Below, one piece after another: positions 11,549 through 22,469 of a stretch of 64,000 nucleotides of DNA. A program made the position numbers and the translations under genes. The notes beneath the pieces were generated by a model. The model was not told the DNA's origin, ran no database searches, and saw nothing but the letters and a program-made list of their open reading frames with translations. How positions within the stretch are numbered: the stretch's first letter is position 1; each line of letters starts with the position of its first letter. This stretch comes from Buxus sempervirens (taxonomy: Eukaryota; Streptophyta; Magnoliopsida; Buxales; Buxaceae): positions 42,646,766-42,710,765 of the forward strand of contig OX387184.1 in the NCBI GenBank assembly GCA_947561395.2. Reading direction: 5' to 3'.

Positions 11549-13845
11549 TGATGCAGGTGATTATTTTTTTCATTATGGCATGCTAGGTTTTCCCTGAGTA
11601 AGTCTACATCACATTATGCTCTTGTAAGGTAGGAACTTACCCACAGATCATAGCTGTGAAATTGTTAAAAAGATTGTACGTTGCTCTACCAATAAATAGA
11701 GACTAGAGAGAGGTATTTGACCATTGAACTAGATAAATCAAGGCTGAAATTTTCTGTCCTGTCCATAGCAGAAGTAACCTTTTTTTTTTTTTTTTTTTTT
11801 TGACAAGTACCTTAGTAATCAACAGAAACTAAACCAAGATGAACAAGTGGAAGATTGTCATTAGCTTTGTCATAATTATTTTATGCTAACTTCGAAACAC
11901 ATGGAGTTGATTTTATTTAATAACTGCAGACAACAAAATCTGACTTACACTGGGAACAATTAATGAACATAAATTTCTTAGAACTTTCTAAGTTCACTCT
12001 CTTTTCTAAATTAACGAATTTTGAACTAACAACAGAAATAATGATGCCTTATCCTAAGCTATATTTTCTTCTTGCAGGTGTCTGTCCAAATCTTGCCAAG
12101 TCAGATCCATTTGACCTTTATATTCTAGGGCACCAGTATTTTACAGGATGTGCTAATCAAGTATGCACATTTGGAAACACCATTCACAGAAACTGAAAGT
12201 ATGATCTTTAAATAGATCAAACTATATATCTCCCAGTGTCTCACATGATAAAAAAAAAGTTCAATTAAAAACAGATTTATTACGAACTCAAAACATGCTT
12301 ATAAAAGTCTAAATGACAAGTACAGATGCTTATAAAAGTCTAGATGACAAGTACAGATATGAAAGTGGGTACTGATTTAAGTCAAGGATGTACACATCTG
12401 CGCATGTTCGTAGGTAGGGTGCATGAGGGTATCATTGTTCATATATATGTTCTGCGCAAATAGGCCATATCTGCTCTTTTTTTTAGCAGTTACATGGTAC
12501 TACCCTTTATTTATACACTCTTATTGCTACAATTGGTGTTGTACCTGAAATTTTTCTGTGCCACATTCCACTACCTATCATTTTTCCAAAAAAAAAAGAT
12601 TTCTAGTATCTTTCTTACAGTACAATTACCCATTACATACAGATTCCTTCTACCATGTTACAGCTTATTACATAGTAATGCACTTTCAAATGCAAAACAT
12701 AAATGCTTTTCCAAACGCAACACGTTAAATATGTTTATGTTGTTATACATTCAACTTTGAATTACTTCTTAGGTGAAATCTTTTTGGACATGTTTTATCT
12801 TTTTAGATTTTCTTTATGACAATCCAATGATTGCAACTTCCTAATGAATAACTTTCACCACCTTTCAGTTAACCAAAAAGGAAAATTTGTTTAGAATGAA
12901 ATTAAAGGAGGGGTGAACAAACACTTGCATAAGTGCCAGATACTTGTTGATTGACTACAACTCCAGATTGATTTTGAATGTCCAATAGAACATGACTCAA
13001 GTTCTGCTATACAATTAAACACAGAAAACATAGTATCAAAAATATTTTTTTTTTTTGGTTGTAAAGTTATATCGTTGCACTTACCTGTATATCCTTGGTT
13101 TGTGCAAATGGCTTGTAGGCAGGTAATTTATGCAATGTTCCCCTGCTTTGAGGGTTGGGGATGAGAAGCCACTGCAGCAAATAAAAACAAAAATCAAAAA
13201 TATTTATTATGACATAGATACTGGAAAAAAAGAAAGCGCCCTCTCAATTTCTGGTTGGAGAAGTGGGGGAGGAGAGAGTAATTCAGAAAAAAAAAATATA
13301 TCTATTTGTATTGTGAATTTTGAGCATGCCTTAAGATAAGTAAAACTCTAGAACATTTTGAAACATGAAAACAGAACAACAAAAACAGACATCCACATAT
13401 AAGCAAATAGGTTATGAAAATTTTGAGCATTCATAATTTAACATCAAGAGTGTAATATCCCACCATAGTTTTAACTTCGTAATGCTGCACATGCCACCCC
13501 TGGTTTATCTTAGCCTAAAGGTATCTTGGATTAACATTTTTTTTTCTCTTAACAATTGAACTACATCGATGTTATTGGATCAAATCTTGAAAAAATCATG
13601 ATAAGCATATACAGTTTCTGATATTATAATCTTCCAAAATTTGAGGCAGGAAGTAGGGAGATCCGTTTACACATAAATAGAGCACTGAACTAAAGTAAAA
13701 TTTTTCAAAGTTGCCTACAACAATATCTGCCTCTCTTTATATATGTTTAGATTTAATGCAATTAAAAGATTAAAAAAAAAAAAAAAAAAAAACCTAACAA
13801 GGCTTCTGATCCTTGCAACTAAACATTGCCCTTCTCTGTGAACCA
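11549..13845. other. No gene recognised
   Basis: AT-rich DNA with homopolymer runs: T22 near 11781-11802, T12 near 13046 and A20 near 13771-13791. There is a near-duplicate pair of about 28 bp (CTTATAAAAGTCTA...GACAAGTACAGAT) near 12300-12360. No frame has recognisable coding content. Confidence 0.4.
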
Positions 13846-13849
13846 TAAT

Positions 13850-14656
13850 CTTCATATAACCTCTTTTATCAACATTATTCCTTCCAAGTAATTGATTCTA
13901 ACAGAATCAGGTTTGTATTTGCTATATTGAGGGCAGGTCCTCATAAGAATCTCCGCCAATCGTCTCAACAAAGGGCACTTATGATGAGAACATAGAAACG
14001 ATTTGGTGAAAAAATGACCTTTAGGATCAAGGGTCCAAATGCAAAATATCGGGAGCAATCACAATCACAATATCATTTAAGCGATCAAAAAGAGAGGCCA
14101 ATTTGGAGATATAAGCTGGTCTTTGCCATTTAAAGCCAAATTACAGGTGAGGCCAATATCAGACCAAAAACTGAATATCCAAAACTGAGGCATGCTAATG
14201 AGATAAAGGTCTAGCCCAGTGCACGAAGCTCCCACCATTGCAGGGGGTCTGGGGAGGGTCTGATGTACCAGCCTTACTTACCCCCAAGCAGAAAGGCTGT
14301 TTCCTGTAGGCATGCTACTGAGATGCAATCCTAAATAAGACAAGGTAAAGAGAAGTTGAGGGGATTTTCAGCCCACCCAAAGTCAAGCCAAAACAGGATG
14401 TTATTCCCATTGCCAACTGAGAATCTGGTCCAAGGAAAAAAAGAACAAATGAGTCGGGCAGAAATTGGACTCCAAATGCTCGCAGTAGTCATCTTGGCTC
14501 TAGGGTTTATGTCCCAATTGTTCTTATCAACCCCATACATATTAGCTATTACTTTCCCCCACGAGCTCTCCTTTGCATAACAAAACAGCAGGCAATTTAT
14601 CATGCTATAGCTATTAATAATATCTCTCTTATTTACTGATAAAAAAAAGGCCATTT
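13850..14656 (-). pseudogene. LINE (L1-type) zf-RVT region remnant
   Basis: The minus frame 14654-14331 gives a 107-residue stretch ending in the L1 pattern FSVGNGNNILFWLDFGWAEN followed by PLNFSLPCL, the well-known VGdG...FW.D.W....L....P block between reverse transcriptase and zf-RVT. Further along the same strand, around 14030, WTLDPKGHFFTKSF matches the following W....G.F.vKS. block in another frame. Stops and shifts separate the blocks. The remnant is 5'-truncated and dead. Confidence 0.75.
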
Positions 14657-14659
14657 ACC

Positions 14660-16140
14660 AATTAGGAGTGCCAAGTTAGGAGTCAACGTGTTACTCAAAT
14701 TGATACTTCTATCTCTTCACTTCAAACTAACACCCAAAATCATTTTTTCTTTATTTCATCACGAATAAAATATCAAAAAATCCATTCAACAATCAAGCGC
14801 CAACTTTTGAGTCAATATGTCACTCAAATTGATACTTAAGTTCCTTCACACTTGTACTAACACCCAAAGTTATGTTTCATTTATTTCTTCATGAACCTAA
14901 ATATCAAAAAATCCAATCAATAATCAAGTCTGATGAGATATTCAATACCCTAAAGAAAATTCTGTGTTTCTTCTTTTCTGACCCATTTTTCCAGATGGTT
15001 TTGGGCGAATGGTTGCTTGAGCAATAAGCTAACCCCAAAAGAAAATAAAAAGGATAAAATGTAATGTGGTTCAGCCTGTAAACATGTGTGCTGAAACCAA
15101 ACAAATTCGCCCCCTCCTCACACATGAGAAGGGAATTACCTCACTTAAAAGCAATAGAATAACAAGAAGGATTCAAATTGGCCATTCTCCTGCCAAATCA
15201 CAAACCATTGGCATTCCAGAAGAACAGTTTCCTCAAAGACACAAGCTTAATGAAGCAACCAACCCACAAGATTATGCCACAATTCTTGGCACATACGGTT
15301 AGATCAAGCCACTTAATTGGAGTTTACTAACAGTTTACAATTCGATGGCCCACTAAAGCACAAAAGGATTAGAACCTACCTAATATTTCCAATTGACAGC
15401 ACATTCAGAACATCCACAGAACCGCAATCACGTAACTGCAAAGACTGGTCTTTCAGGACTTCGGCAAACTAGAAGGGGAACTTTCTCATAAGGCATATCA
15501 CAAGTGAGCAGGAATAACAATAGAAGAATGAGTTATCAAGTAATGGGAAAGAAGTTATCTTTACAGATTCTAAAGCCAACAGACAACACGCTCTACATGG
15601 TACTGTGCAATCATGACACACATCAATGATTACTAACAAATCTGGACAAGAATACACAAACACAAAGGAGATGATTATAAATAAATAACCCACCAACCTG
15701 TTGCTAAACACCAAAACTCCAGAAACTCATGGTTCTTCCACTTGCACATAAACCTAAAAGCAATTTACACTTCCTACAGAACAGAACAAGATAAGTGAAA
15801 CTAAAAAAGGCTGGAGAGACTCCCAAATGTTGAAACACTATGTGTTAGATGATGCTTTTGAGGATATATAATTGTTTATATTAAATTTCACTTCTTCAAT
15901 TCAAAGGAAAAAAGGAACACTAAACCATGTCCTAACATAATGACTAATAGGCAAGACTAAGAAAATCAACCTTCATCTCATGCATTTAGACCAACTCCAT
16001 AGCAGTACAGGAGCCTTCGAAAAATATTCTGAGTCTGTTTGCAATATACAAAATTTAGAAAAAATTACTAAGTATAATCTCATCACCATATAACGAAAAA
16101 TACATGATTGCAAAGCATTGGGAGAGAGAGAGAACCCAAC
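14660..16140. other. No gene recognised
   Basis: Contains two diverged direct repeats of about 130 bp (around 14690-14800 and 14810-14930, sharing CACTCAAATTGATACTT and AATATCAAAAAATCCA) and otherwise unassigned AT-rich sequence with frames of at most about 80 codons. Confidence 0.45.
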
Positions 16141-16174
16141 AACATTTCAGAACTCAAAAGCCACAATTTAGGGG

Positions 16175-16450
16175 GCTGATAAACCTGCAATACCAGAATC
16201 CCTTGGAGATGCCGATGAATTGGATGCAAAGAGAACCCAACAACCATAAATTTCAAAATCCGTGAGTTACGAGGTAAATATTGCCAAGCCTGCAGTACTA
16301 GAATGCCTTGGCAGATGCTGATTCCTCAGATGCAGAGAAAGAACCCAGTAAGAATTCCCACAATTGAAAATCATAATTAATGGCAGAAAATGCTAAGTCT
16401 GCAGTATTACTACTGGCCAATTCTGATGGAGCAAATGTTGAGAGCTGATC
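16175..16450. repeat. Three diverged ~120-bp direct repeats
   Basis: The pattern CTGCA(A/G)TA, then a TACTAGAATGCCTTGG-like block, then GATGC and AAAGAGAACCCA(A/G) recurs near 16182, 16290 and 16398 with decreasing similarity. No coding content is visible. Confidence 0.5.
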
Positions 16451-16566
16451 ACCACTAACACAAGATTCCTTGCAGACATTAAATTGTATTAAACCAACAT
16501 CCTAAAAGAACATGGACATGCATGCCCATATTCATATCCCACACACATGTAGGTACACATAGAGAG

Positions 16567-16606
<40 letters not shown>

Positions 16607-16608
16607 CT
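16567..16608. repeat. Compound (TA)n(GA)n microsatellite
   Basis: A run of TA dinucleotides passes directly into about 12 GA dinucleotides. Other dinucleotide microsatellites in the window are the AG runs at about 32081-32119 and 45532-45553 and the CA run at about 46385-46401. Confidence 0.95.
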
Positions 16609-17559
16609 ATGCTAGTTCATCGAAAATATATAGAACAACCTGAAAAGGCAGTGTAATAGCATCAAAAGAATTAAAAGAACACAGCACTTAAAACAAGTTA
16701 TCATGCTATGCTATAAATTCAAAATTTTTTACATTTTCATACTGCTCAGTGCTCACAAAATGTTCTTGGTATAGAGATTGATGATCATAAGTAGAAGAAG
16801 ATCCACTTTGGGTCCCAAAAACTAAAATGATCGCTTTCAATGGGCCTTATGGCTTCATAATAGTCTTAGCTTATTTTCTAAATTACTATTTAATGAATAC
16901 AAAAATTTGAGCAAATGTAACATTCATAATTTAATAGGTTTATACAAAAGCATAGTAGAATGTGGGTAAATGTAAAGAGATACTCAAAAAATATAAATCA
17001 TAAGTAAATACTAGGTATTATTACTTGTTAACTAAGAATCAAGCTGGGTCACAAAAAAATTTATTCAAGATTGTAATTAATATTGTTTATACAATATTAA
17101 TTACAGGAGTTTCTACTGTAATTCTTGTTTGCTGTCTTTCTCAGTGACAGAAGTTAAAGGCATTTTTAAATAGAGGAAAAAAATTTTATCAAATCAGTTG
17201 CTTACATGTGAATACATTAAGCATCATGATTAAGGATGTGAACAATATACATTCCGCAGCTATAGTTTCTACATCCAAGCATTTGGTGTCTTTGATAGCC
17301 TCCGAAATCCACATGAGGTATCTTCTGCTTCAACACCAACAGATCACTTTCAAGATATCACGCAAGGACATCAAGGGTCGCAGAGTTTATAGAAAAAAAA
17401 ATTATGCCTGCCTTTCTTCATGGAATCTCATTTTGTTCCTTTATGAATGACAAAGATTATTATAAAAAGGTAGAAGGGGCAGTACCAAGATAATATTACT
17501 CATTCCAACCAATCACACCACAAACAGGAAATAACTAAGCCACAAATAAAACAAGAAAT

Positions 17560-19345
17560 ACAGAACAGAGCAAGCACCATGATCACTAAACATCAATGTC
17601 CATGGCATACAAGCTCAGGTGATAGTCAAATACATGCATCCAGCATGGATGCTAAAACAGCATTTCAATGACCCCTTCAAAGATTAGGCACAAACAAGTA
17701 CAAAATCATAATCAAAATACTCTTTATTCTTTTCACCCTTTCGCTAGGTCGAAAGACTTTCGAGCGTCAATCATTCAGTAACCAGATTGAAAACAGAACG
17801 AACAAAGGGTGACACCATTATCACTTAACATCAATATCCATGGCACAAAATGCAGCTCAGGACATCATTCATATACAATCTCGGAGTGATGCTAAAACAG
17901 CATTTCAAGGGTCTCTTCACAGATTAGGCACATACAAAGAAAAAAGTTATAATCAAAATACTCTATATTTTCCCCCTTCAGCAGGTGGAAAGACTTTTCA
18001 AGTATCATTCAGTTACCAGATTGAAAAGTGAACCAACACAGGGTGAGCACTAAAAGTACCAAAATGCCAATGGTCACGACAAGCCCTAATTGACTCCTTT
18101 CTACCACAGACATGAATAAACCATTAATAACCACAGATTTACTCCTTATCTTGTTCTGCTTGCATAAAACAAAATATATTCCAGGACAATAAAAGAGGGC
18201 GAAAAGTATCATGATCATGGTCACATTGGACAAACATCTTGGGTGTTGCTTGACTTGGACTATCTTTGAACATTAACTGAAACAGAAGCACAGCAATAAA
18301 TTCAATTACATCTAGAAAATGAAAGAGCTGTTCAACAGAGTCAAGTTTGGGGCCATCCAGTGGCAGAGCCAGGATTTTTAGTTAAGATGAGCAAAGTAAA
18401 TCTTTGAACTAAAGATGAAAGATTAACGGTTATGATTAAAAGGATAATGGGGGTAAATTAAAAATTTTAGGGTCAGCAAAACTGTATATATGTTAAGTAT
18501 ATAGTAATTTTTTGCAATTTTAGGTTGGGCAGTAGCCCACCCCAAGCTCTATGTAGCTCCGCCCCTGGGGCCATCGCCATTAAAGCAATCCAAAGTATGA
18601 ATCAAGGAAAAAGAACTCAATTAATGCAATTGAATATGGTTGAAACAACTCCATGAACTTGAAAGTAAAAAGATGAGATGAAATACCTCATAGCTTATGA
18701 GACCAAACCGTGATCAAGGATAAAATAAACTACTGAAAGTACCAGGTTCTCAAAAATAATTCCCCAGATATTTGCAAGCATCATATGAATTCTCATTTGA
18801 GAAATATAACAAAATAAAGCCAAATTATAACTTTTATTGTTCCTTTCTCTCTTCAATACAACTTAATCACTTTAATAATAATTATAAAAAAAAACTAAAT
18901 ACAACTTAATCACTTTAATAGTAATTAAAAAAAAAAAACTAAATTCCAATACCATCAGATATCCATGTCCATTGCATCTAATGTTGCTGTTCTGTTAGGG
19001 ATGCCAGAAGAGCATTTCAATGGACACTTGACAGTTGACAGACAGGTGTATACAAACACAAATGTCACAACCGAAATTATACAACCTCTTTTCCTTTTAC
19101 AGTTGGTGGAAAGACTTTCAAGTGTCAATCATTAAGTAAACAATCCAGAAAGAGAACCAAACCAGGGCCACCACTGATGTACCAAATGCGAATGGCCACA
19201 GCAAGCCTTAATCTTCTTGTTTCCAACATGGAGTAAACAGGTTTACTCCTTGACCTCTTCTACTTGAATAAAACAACAAATATTCCAGGACAATAAAAGA
19301 GATGGGAAAAAGTATGATGATCATATTCAGATCAGCATTACAAAC
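17560..19345. repeat. Three diverged duplicated blocks 3' of SKIP
   Basis: Block A (about 17575-17800), block B (about 17810-18240) and block C (about 18955-19330) share an ordered series of words: AT(A/C)(A/T)CCATG, then GCATTTCAA, then GGTGGAAAGACTTT or a variant, then TCATTCAGTAACCAGATT, then in B and C AATGGCCAC, TTTACTCCTT and ATATTCCAGGACAATAAAAGAG. They are non-coding as far as I can see. B and C are separated by a hAT MITE and unassigned DNA. The blocks lie beyond the 3' end of the SKIP gene and may be old duplications of its downstream region. Confidence 0.65.
18358..18567. mobile_element. hAT-type MITE with 8-bp target duplication
   Basis: The element starts CAGTGGCAGAGCCAGG and ends so that the opposite strand reads CAGGGGCGGAGCTACA, an imperfect terminal inverted repeat of the CAGGGGCGGAG type common in plant hAT MITEs. 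The 8-bp sequence GGGCCATC lies immediately before it (18350-18357) and immediately after it (18568-18575), as expected for hAT. It is 210 bp, AT-rich inside and encodes nothing. Confidence 0.92.
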
Positions 19346-20014
19346 ATACAGGGCGTTGATGGATTTGGGCAATGCTTGAATAGCAATTGAAACAAAAGCA
19401 AATCCATAAATTCACTTACCCCAGCAAAAAGAATACAGAAGAGCCATTCAATAGACCCAAGTTCCCTCAAAGCAATAAGAAAAAGAACCCAACTAATGCA
19501 ATTAAGCATAGTGGAACTACAATAAACCTTCAAGTAACATGCATCAGATTAGACACCTCATGACTAATTAGACTGAAAGCTCAATCAAGGTTAGTTGAAC
19601 CTCTAATTGAGCTTAGTAGCTGGAATAATGCACACTATGAAAGTACCAGGTTCTCAAAAATACCTCAACAGATATTTGCAAGAACAAAACAAGTTCGTTC
19701 ACAACTCATCCATTCCACGCTTCAAGTGAAATTCATTCATTAGAGCACTGTTTGATAATACAACATTATAAAGCATAAAAGCTTGGTTTTCAGCAATTAC
19801 CGACAGAAATAAATTCATTCACAATGATAAAAATACTTGAAACCTTAGCAACAAAGGCAATTTTTCATTTTTTTTTCTCTAACTGTTATAGGTATCTAAT
19901 CATTGCCTTTTCTTCAACCTACAATCTAAGGGATCAGATTTAACATCGCAAGAGTAGGAATGCAGCCACAAGCTCTCATACATGACAAGCAAGAACAAGC
20001 TGCTTAATGCCTCT
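19346..20014. other. SKIP 3' flank, no separate gene
   Basis: AT-rich DNA between the duplicated blocks and the SKIP stop codon. The SKIP 3' UTR must lie in its right-hand part. I see no strong AATAAA signal on the minus strand close to the stop codon, so I cannot place the polyadenylation site. Confidence 0.4.
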
Positions 20015-21814
20015 TCAGCGTCCCTTTTCGAAGGCAATTCGTGTTCTGCTAGATCCCCCCTCGTATCCATCTCGCATAGAAGACCCAGCACTTGCTTTCA
20101 TAGTCCCTCCAGACCCGACTTTTTCCATGGCTTTCTTACCCTTCTTCACCTCTGTCAAAAATTGGTCAAGCCCAAATGGATCAGCCTCTTCAGCCTCTTT
20201 TTCAAACTCAACAGGCCTGTCTCTTGGAGCTGCCCTCTCAGGAGCACCTGCAAATCCCTTATCAGGTTTAAACCGGTTCGTATTCAAAATCTTATCCATC
20301 TGCTCATCCGCACCTCCATACGTATCAGCATCAGCATCTTTCTTTGGCTTATATAGACTGGATAATGTAGACTGAGCAGTAAACAATCCTTTGTCATATA
20401 TGTTGTACTGATCATCAGTGGCAAAACCAGAGTCCATGCCTTTCTCCTGGTTGAAGAGCCTCTGGTCATACATAACTTCACCACGTCCAGTTCCAGTGCT
20501 AGCCATCCCAAGGGCAACCTTCTCACTAATATCACGATCTCTGTCCCTTGTAATCTTACTCTTCTTCCCCATTGCAGCATCTTTTGCCTCCAACCTTCTC
20601 TCCCTCTCCCTCTCCCGACGCCGCTCCTCACGGATCTTTTCCCTCTGCAACCTTTCTTCCCTTTCCTCCCTTGTCTCCCTTGGAGGCTCCTTCTCTTTTT
20701 CCCTTACCCGCTCATAGTCTCCTCTCATTTCAACACCATCCATCATGCTTTTATCAGATGGGACAGGAACAGCGGCAGGGGGCGCAGCACCAGTCCTTTC
20801 AGAGCGAGCCTTCTGTGCCAAGGCCCGAAGCTCCTGCTCCTTCCTTTCCTTCTCCTTCAACATCATCTCCTTCTGAACCTTTGACCTCATTGCAACAGCT
20901 TCTCTTGCCTTCTGCTCTGAAACATATAGAGCCTCCGAAAGTTTTGCAAAATTATCATTGATCTGGACTTCCTGAAGCCCTCTTCCATCTGCTGCAAGAC
21001 GCTTGTCAAGAGGGATCGTGTAACCTTTTGGGTTCTTCCAATTCGAAATGCAAGGAGGGATTTTCCAATCTTGCTGATCTTTAACAGTGACTGGACGAGG
21101 TGGAGAGTGCATTACTGGTACTGGGGGGGAACCAGAAGCCCTTGGAACCCGCTTGTGCTTAAACTTTGGCGGTTCAAGAGGATCAACCGGCATGTCAACC
21201 ATCCGTATAACCCTCTCCTTGGCACCTGAATTAAACGCCGCTGACTGCTGTGAAGGCTTATACTTGATAAACCTCGAATCCGATGACTGTGAAGGAACAT
21301 TCTTCGGCTGTGCAGCACTCAATCGGACATTCACAATTTTCTCAAGAGCAGCTTTCGTTTGCTGTGTTGTCTCATCAATCTCTTCATCCATTTCCTCAGA
21401 TTCTTTCTCTTCATCAGTCAGAACTTTGGGGATCAGATCCTTGTGCTGAGAGTACACAATCTTTGAAGCGTTCTCGTTCTGTTTAACGATGGCATCAAAG
21501 GCGACGTTTCCATTGGCATCAACCGTAACGGGGAGGATTTTGGATCCGGGCTTCACATCTTTCCTGCCCATGCCAAGGGGGTATTGGGCGACATGAATCT
21601 CAGGGAAAGCTCCACCATCTCCGAAATCCTCAGGCTTTCTAGGGACAAAACCAGCACGCTTCAAGTACGGTGGGACTGGATTAACTTTGGCAACAGAAGA
21701 ACGTTCCGCCTCCGTCGAACTGAATCTTTGCTTGAACCATGGATCGTTCGAATGATCATAAAACGTTGTTGTCGCCGATTTTGCAGGAGGAAGGAGTTCC
21801 TTCAGAGCTGCCAT
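20015..21814 (-). CDS. SKIP: SKIP / SNW domain-containing splicing and transcription factor
   Basis: This is the plant orthologue of SNW1/SKIP (yeast Prp45), a nuclear protein of the activated spliceosome that in plants also acts in Paf1-complex transcription, flowering and clock-gene splicing (family knowledge). The uninterrupted frame encodes 599 residues, close to the ~610 of Arabidopsis SKIP. Visible features: an N-terminal YDHSNDPWFKQR segment; DFGDGGAFPEIH; the SNW core with S-N-W at residues 257-259, followed by KNPKGYTIPLDKRLAADGRG; a strongly charged Arg/Glu coiled-coil-like region around residues 370-410; then GKKSKITRDRDRDISEKVALG and a C-terminal GSGGTM segment. I chose Met at 21814 because the MAALKELLPP start aligns with the family; the in-frame Met at 21859 adds 15 unconserved residues and falls in the 5' UTR exon. 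The CDS has no intron. It looks intact and functional. Confidence 0.97.
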   Translation of the reverse strand: MAALKELLPPAKSATTTFYDHSNDPWFKQRFSSTEAERSSVAKVNPVPPYLKRAGFVPRKPEDFGDGGAFPEIHVAQYPLGMGRKDVKPGSKILPVTVDANGNVAFDAIVKQNENASKIVYSQHKDLIPKVLTDEEKESEEMDEEIDETTQQTKAALEKIVNVRLSAAQPKNVPSQSSDSRFIKYKPSQQSAAFNSGAKERVIRMVDMPVDPLEPPKFKHKRVPRASGSPPVPVMHSPPRPVTVKDQQDWKIPPCISNWKNPKGYTIPLDKRLAADGRGLQEVQINDNFAKLSEALYVSEQKAREAVAMRSKVQKEMMLKEKERKEQELRALAQKARSERTGAAPPAAVPVPSDKSMMDGVEMRGDYERVREKEKEPPRETREEREERLQREKIREERRRERERERRLEAKDAAMGKKSKITRDRDRDISEKVALGMASTGTGRGEVMYDQRLFNQEKGMDSGFATDDQYNIYDKGLFTAQSTLSSLYKPKKDADADTYGGADEQMDKILNTNRFKPDKGFAGAPERAAPRDRPVEFEKEAEEADPFGLDQFLTEVKKGKKAMEKVGSGGTMKASAGSSMRDGYEGGSSRTRIAFEKGR

Positions 21815-21836
21815 GGCGAATGAGACCACAGGAAAC

Positions 21837-21847
21837 AAAAACCCTAA
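21837..21847. promoter_or_regulatory. Telo-box-like motif in SKIP leader
   Basis: AAAACCCTAA lies in the 5' UTR exon of SKIP between the intron acceptor and the start codon. Telo-boxes (AAACCCTAA) are frequent near the 5' ends of plant genes for the translation and RNA machinery. A second AACCCTAG-type word lies inside the intron near 21966. Confidence 0.5.
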
Positions 21848-21869
21848 TCGAAACCTCAAATTTAATCAC

Positions 21870-22100
21870 CTGCAAAGAGACAAATACAAAACCGATTTAC
21901 GGACTTCTGAACAAGGGGATATCATATTTATAGAGAAAAACAACAACCCAATCAAATGAAACTCTAACCCTAGATCACGAGAAAAAAAACCGCAAAAAGA
22001 GAAGCTATTCAAGAATTAACAGCACCAGACAAAAAAATCGACGAACAACTTTGCAAGGAGCATGGTTCTACTAAAATCATTAATAAACAACAAAACGCAC
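21870..22100 (-). other. SKIP: Probable 5'-UTR intron of SKIP
   Basis: On the minus strand TCTCTTTGCAG ends at 21870, a strong acceptor. Upstream, TTAAG/GTGCG offers a donor at 22100 and CCG/GTAACAAGG an alternative at 22124, giving an intron of 231 or 255 bp. The intron is AT-rich, as plant introns are. A leader intron would explain why the coding sequence itself has none. Start of transcription is probably near 22150-22200, after a TTAATAAACC word. Confidence 0.65.
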
Positions 22101-22469
22101 CTTAAGAGAGAAAGCCCTTGTTACCGGATTTTCTTCTTCGGAGAGGAAGAGGATGAGAAAACTAGGAGCTGTCGATGTTTTAAGTCGGTTTATTAACCCA
22201 TATCAATTAGGCAAAATTGTTTTTTAGTGATACTTTATAAGCATAATTCAGATTCAGTCACCTACTTTTGTCAAATTGGATTTTAGTGGTACTTTTTCAA
22301 AACAATTAAAAACAATTATGCTGTTGATGAACGACAATGCCCTTTTAAGACTTTCACTTACCGATTTTATCCTTCGTGATGCTTACCAAAATACCATTCT
22401 AATAGCTTCGGACTACATTTATAAGTCTAATAAAAAAAAATGATGTCACATCTAGGGTATGTGTCTATG

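Noticed and set aside
11770-11815. Third minimal poly(A) retroposon (T22 tract)
   Set aside because: The flanks AAGTAACC and AAGTACC match only roughly and over a short length, so a target duplication is not convincing.
20284-21933. Several 60-129 codon frames on both strands around SKIP
   Set aside because: They lie in other frames of the SKIP coding sequence and only reflect its low stop density.
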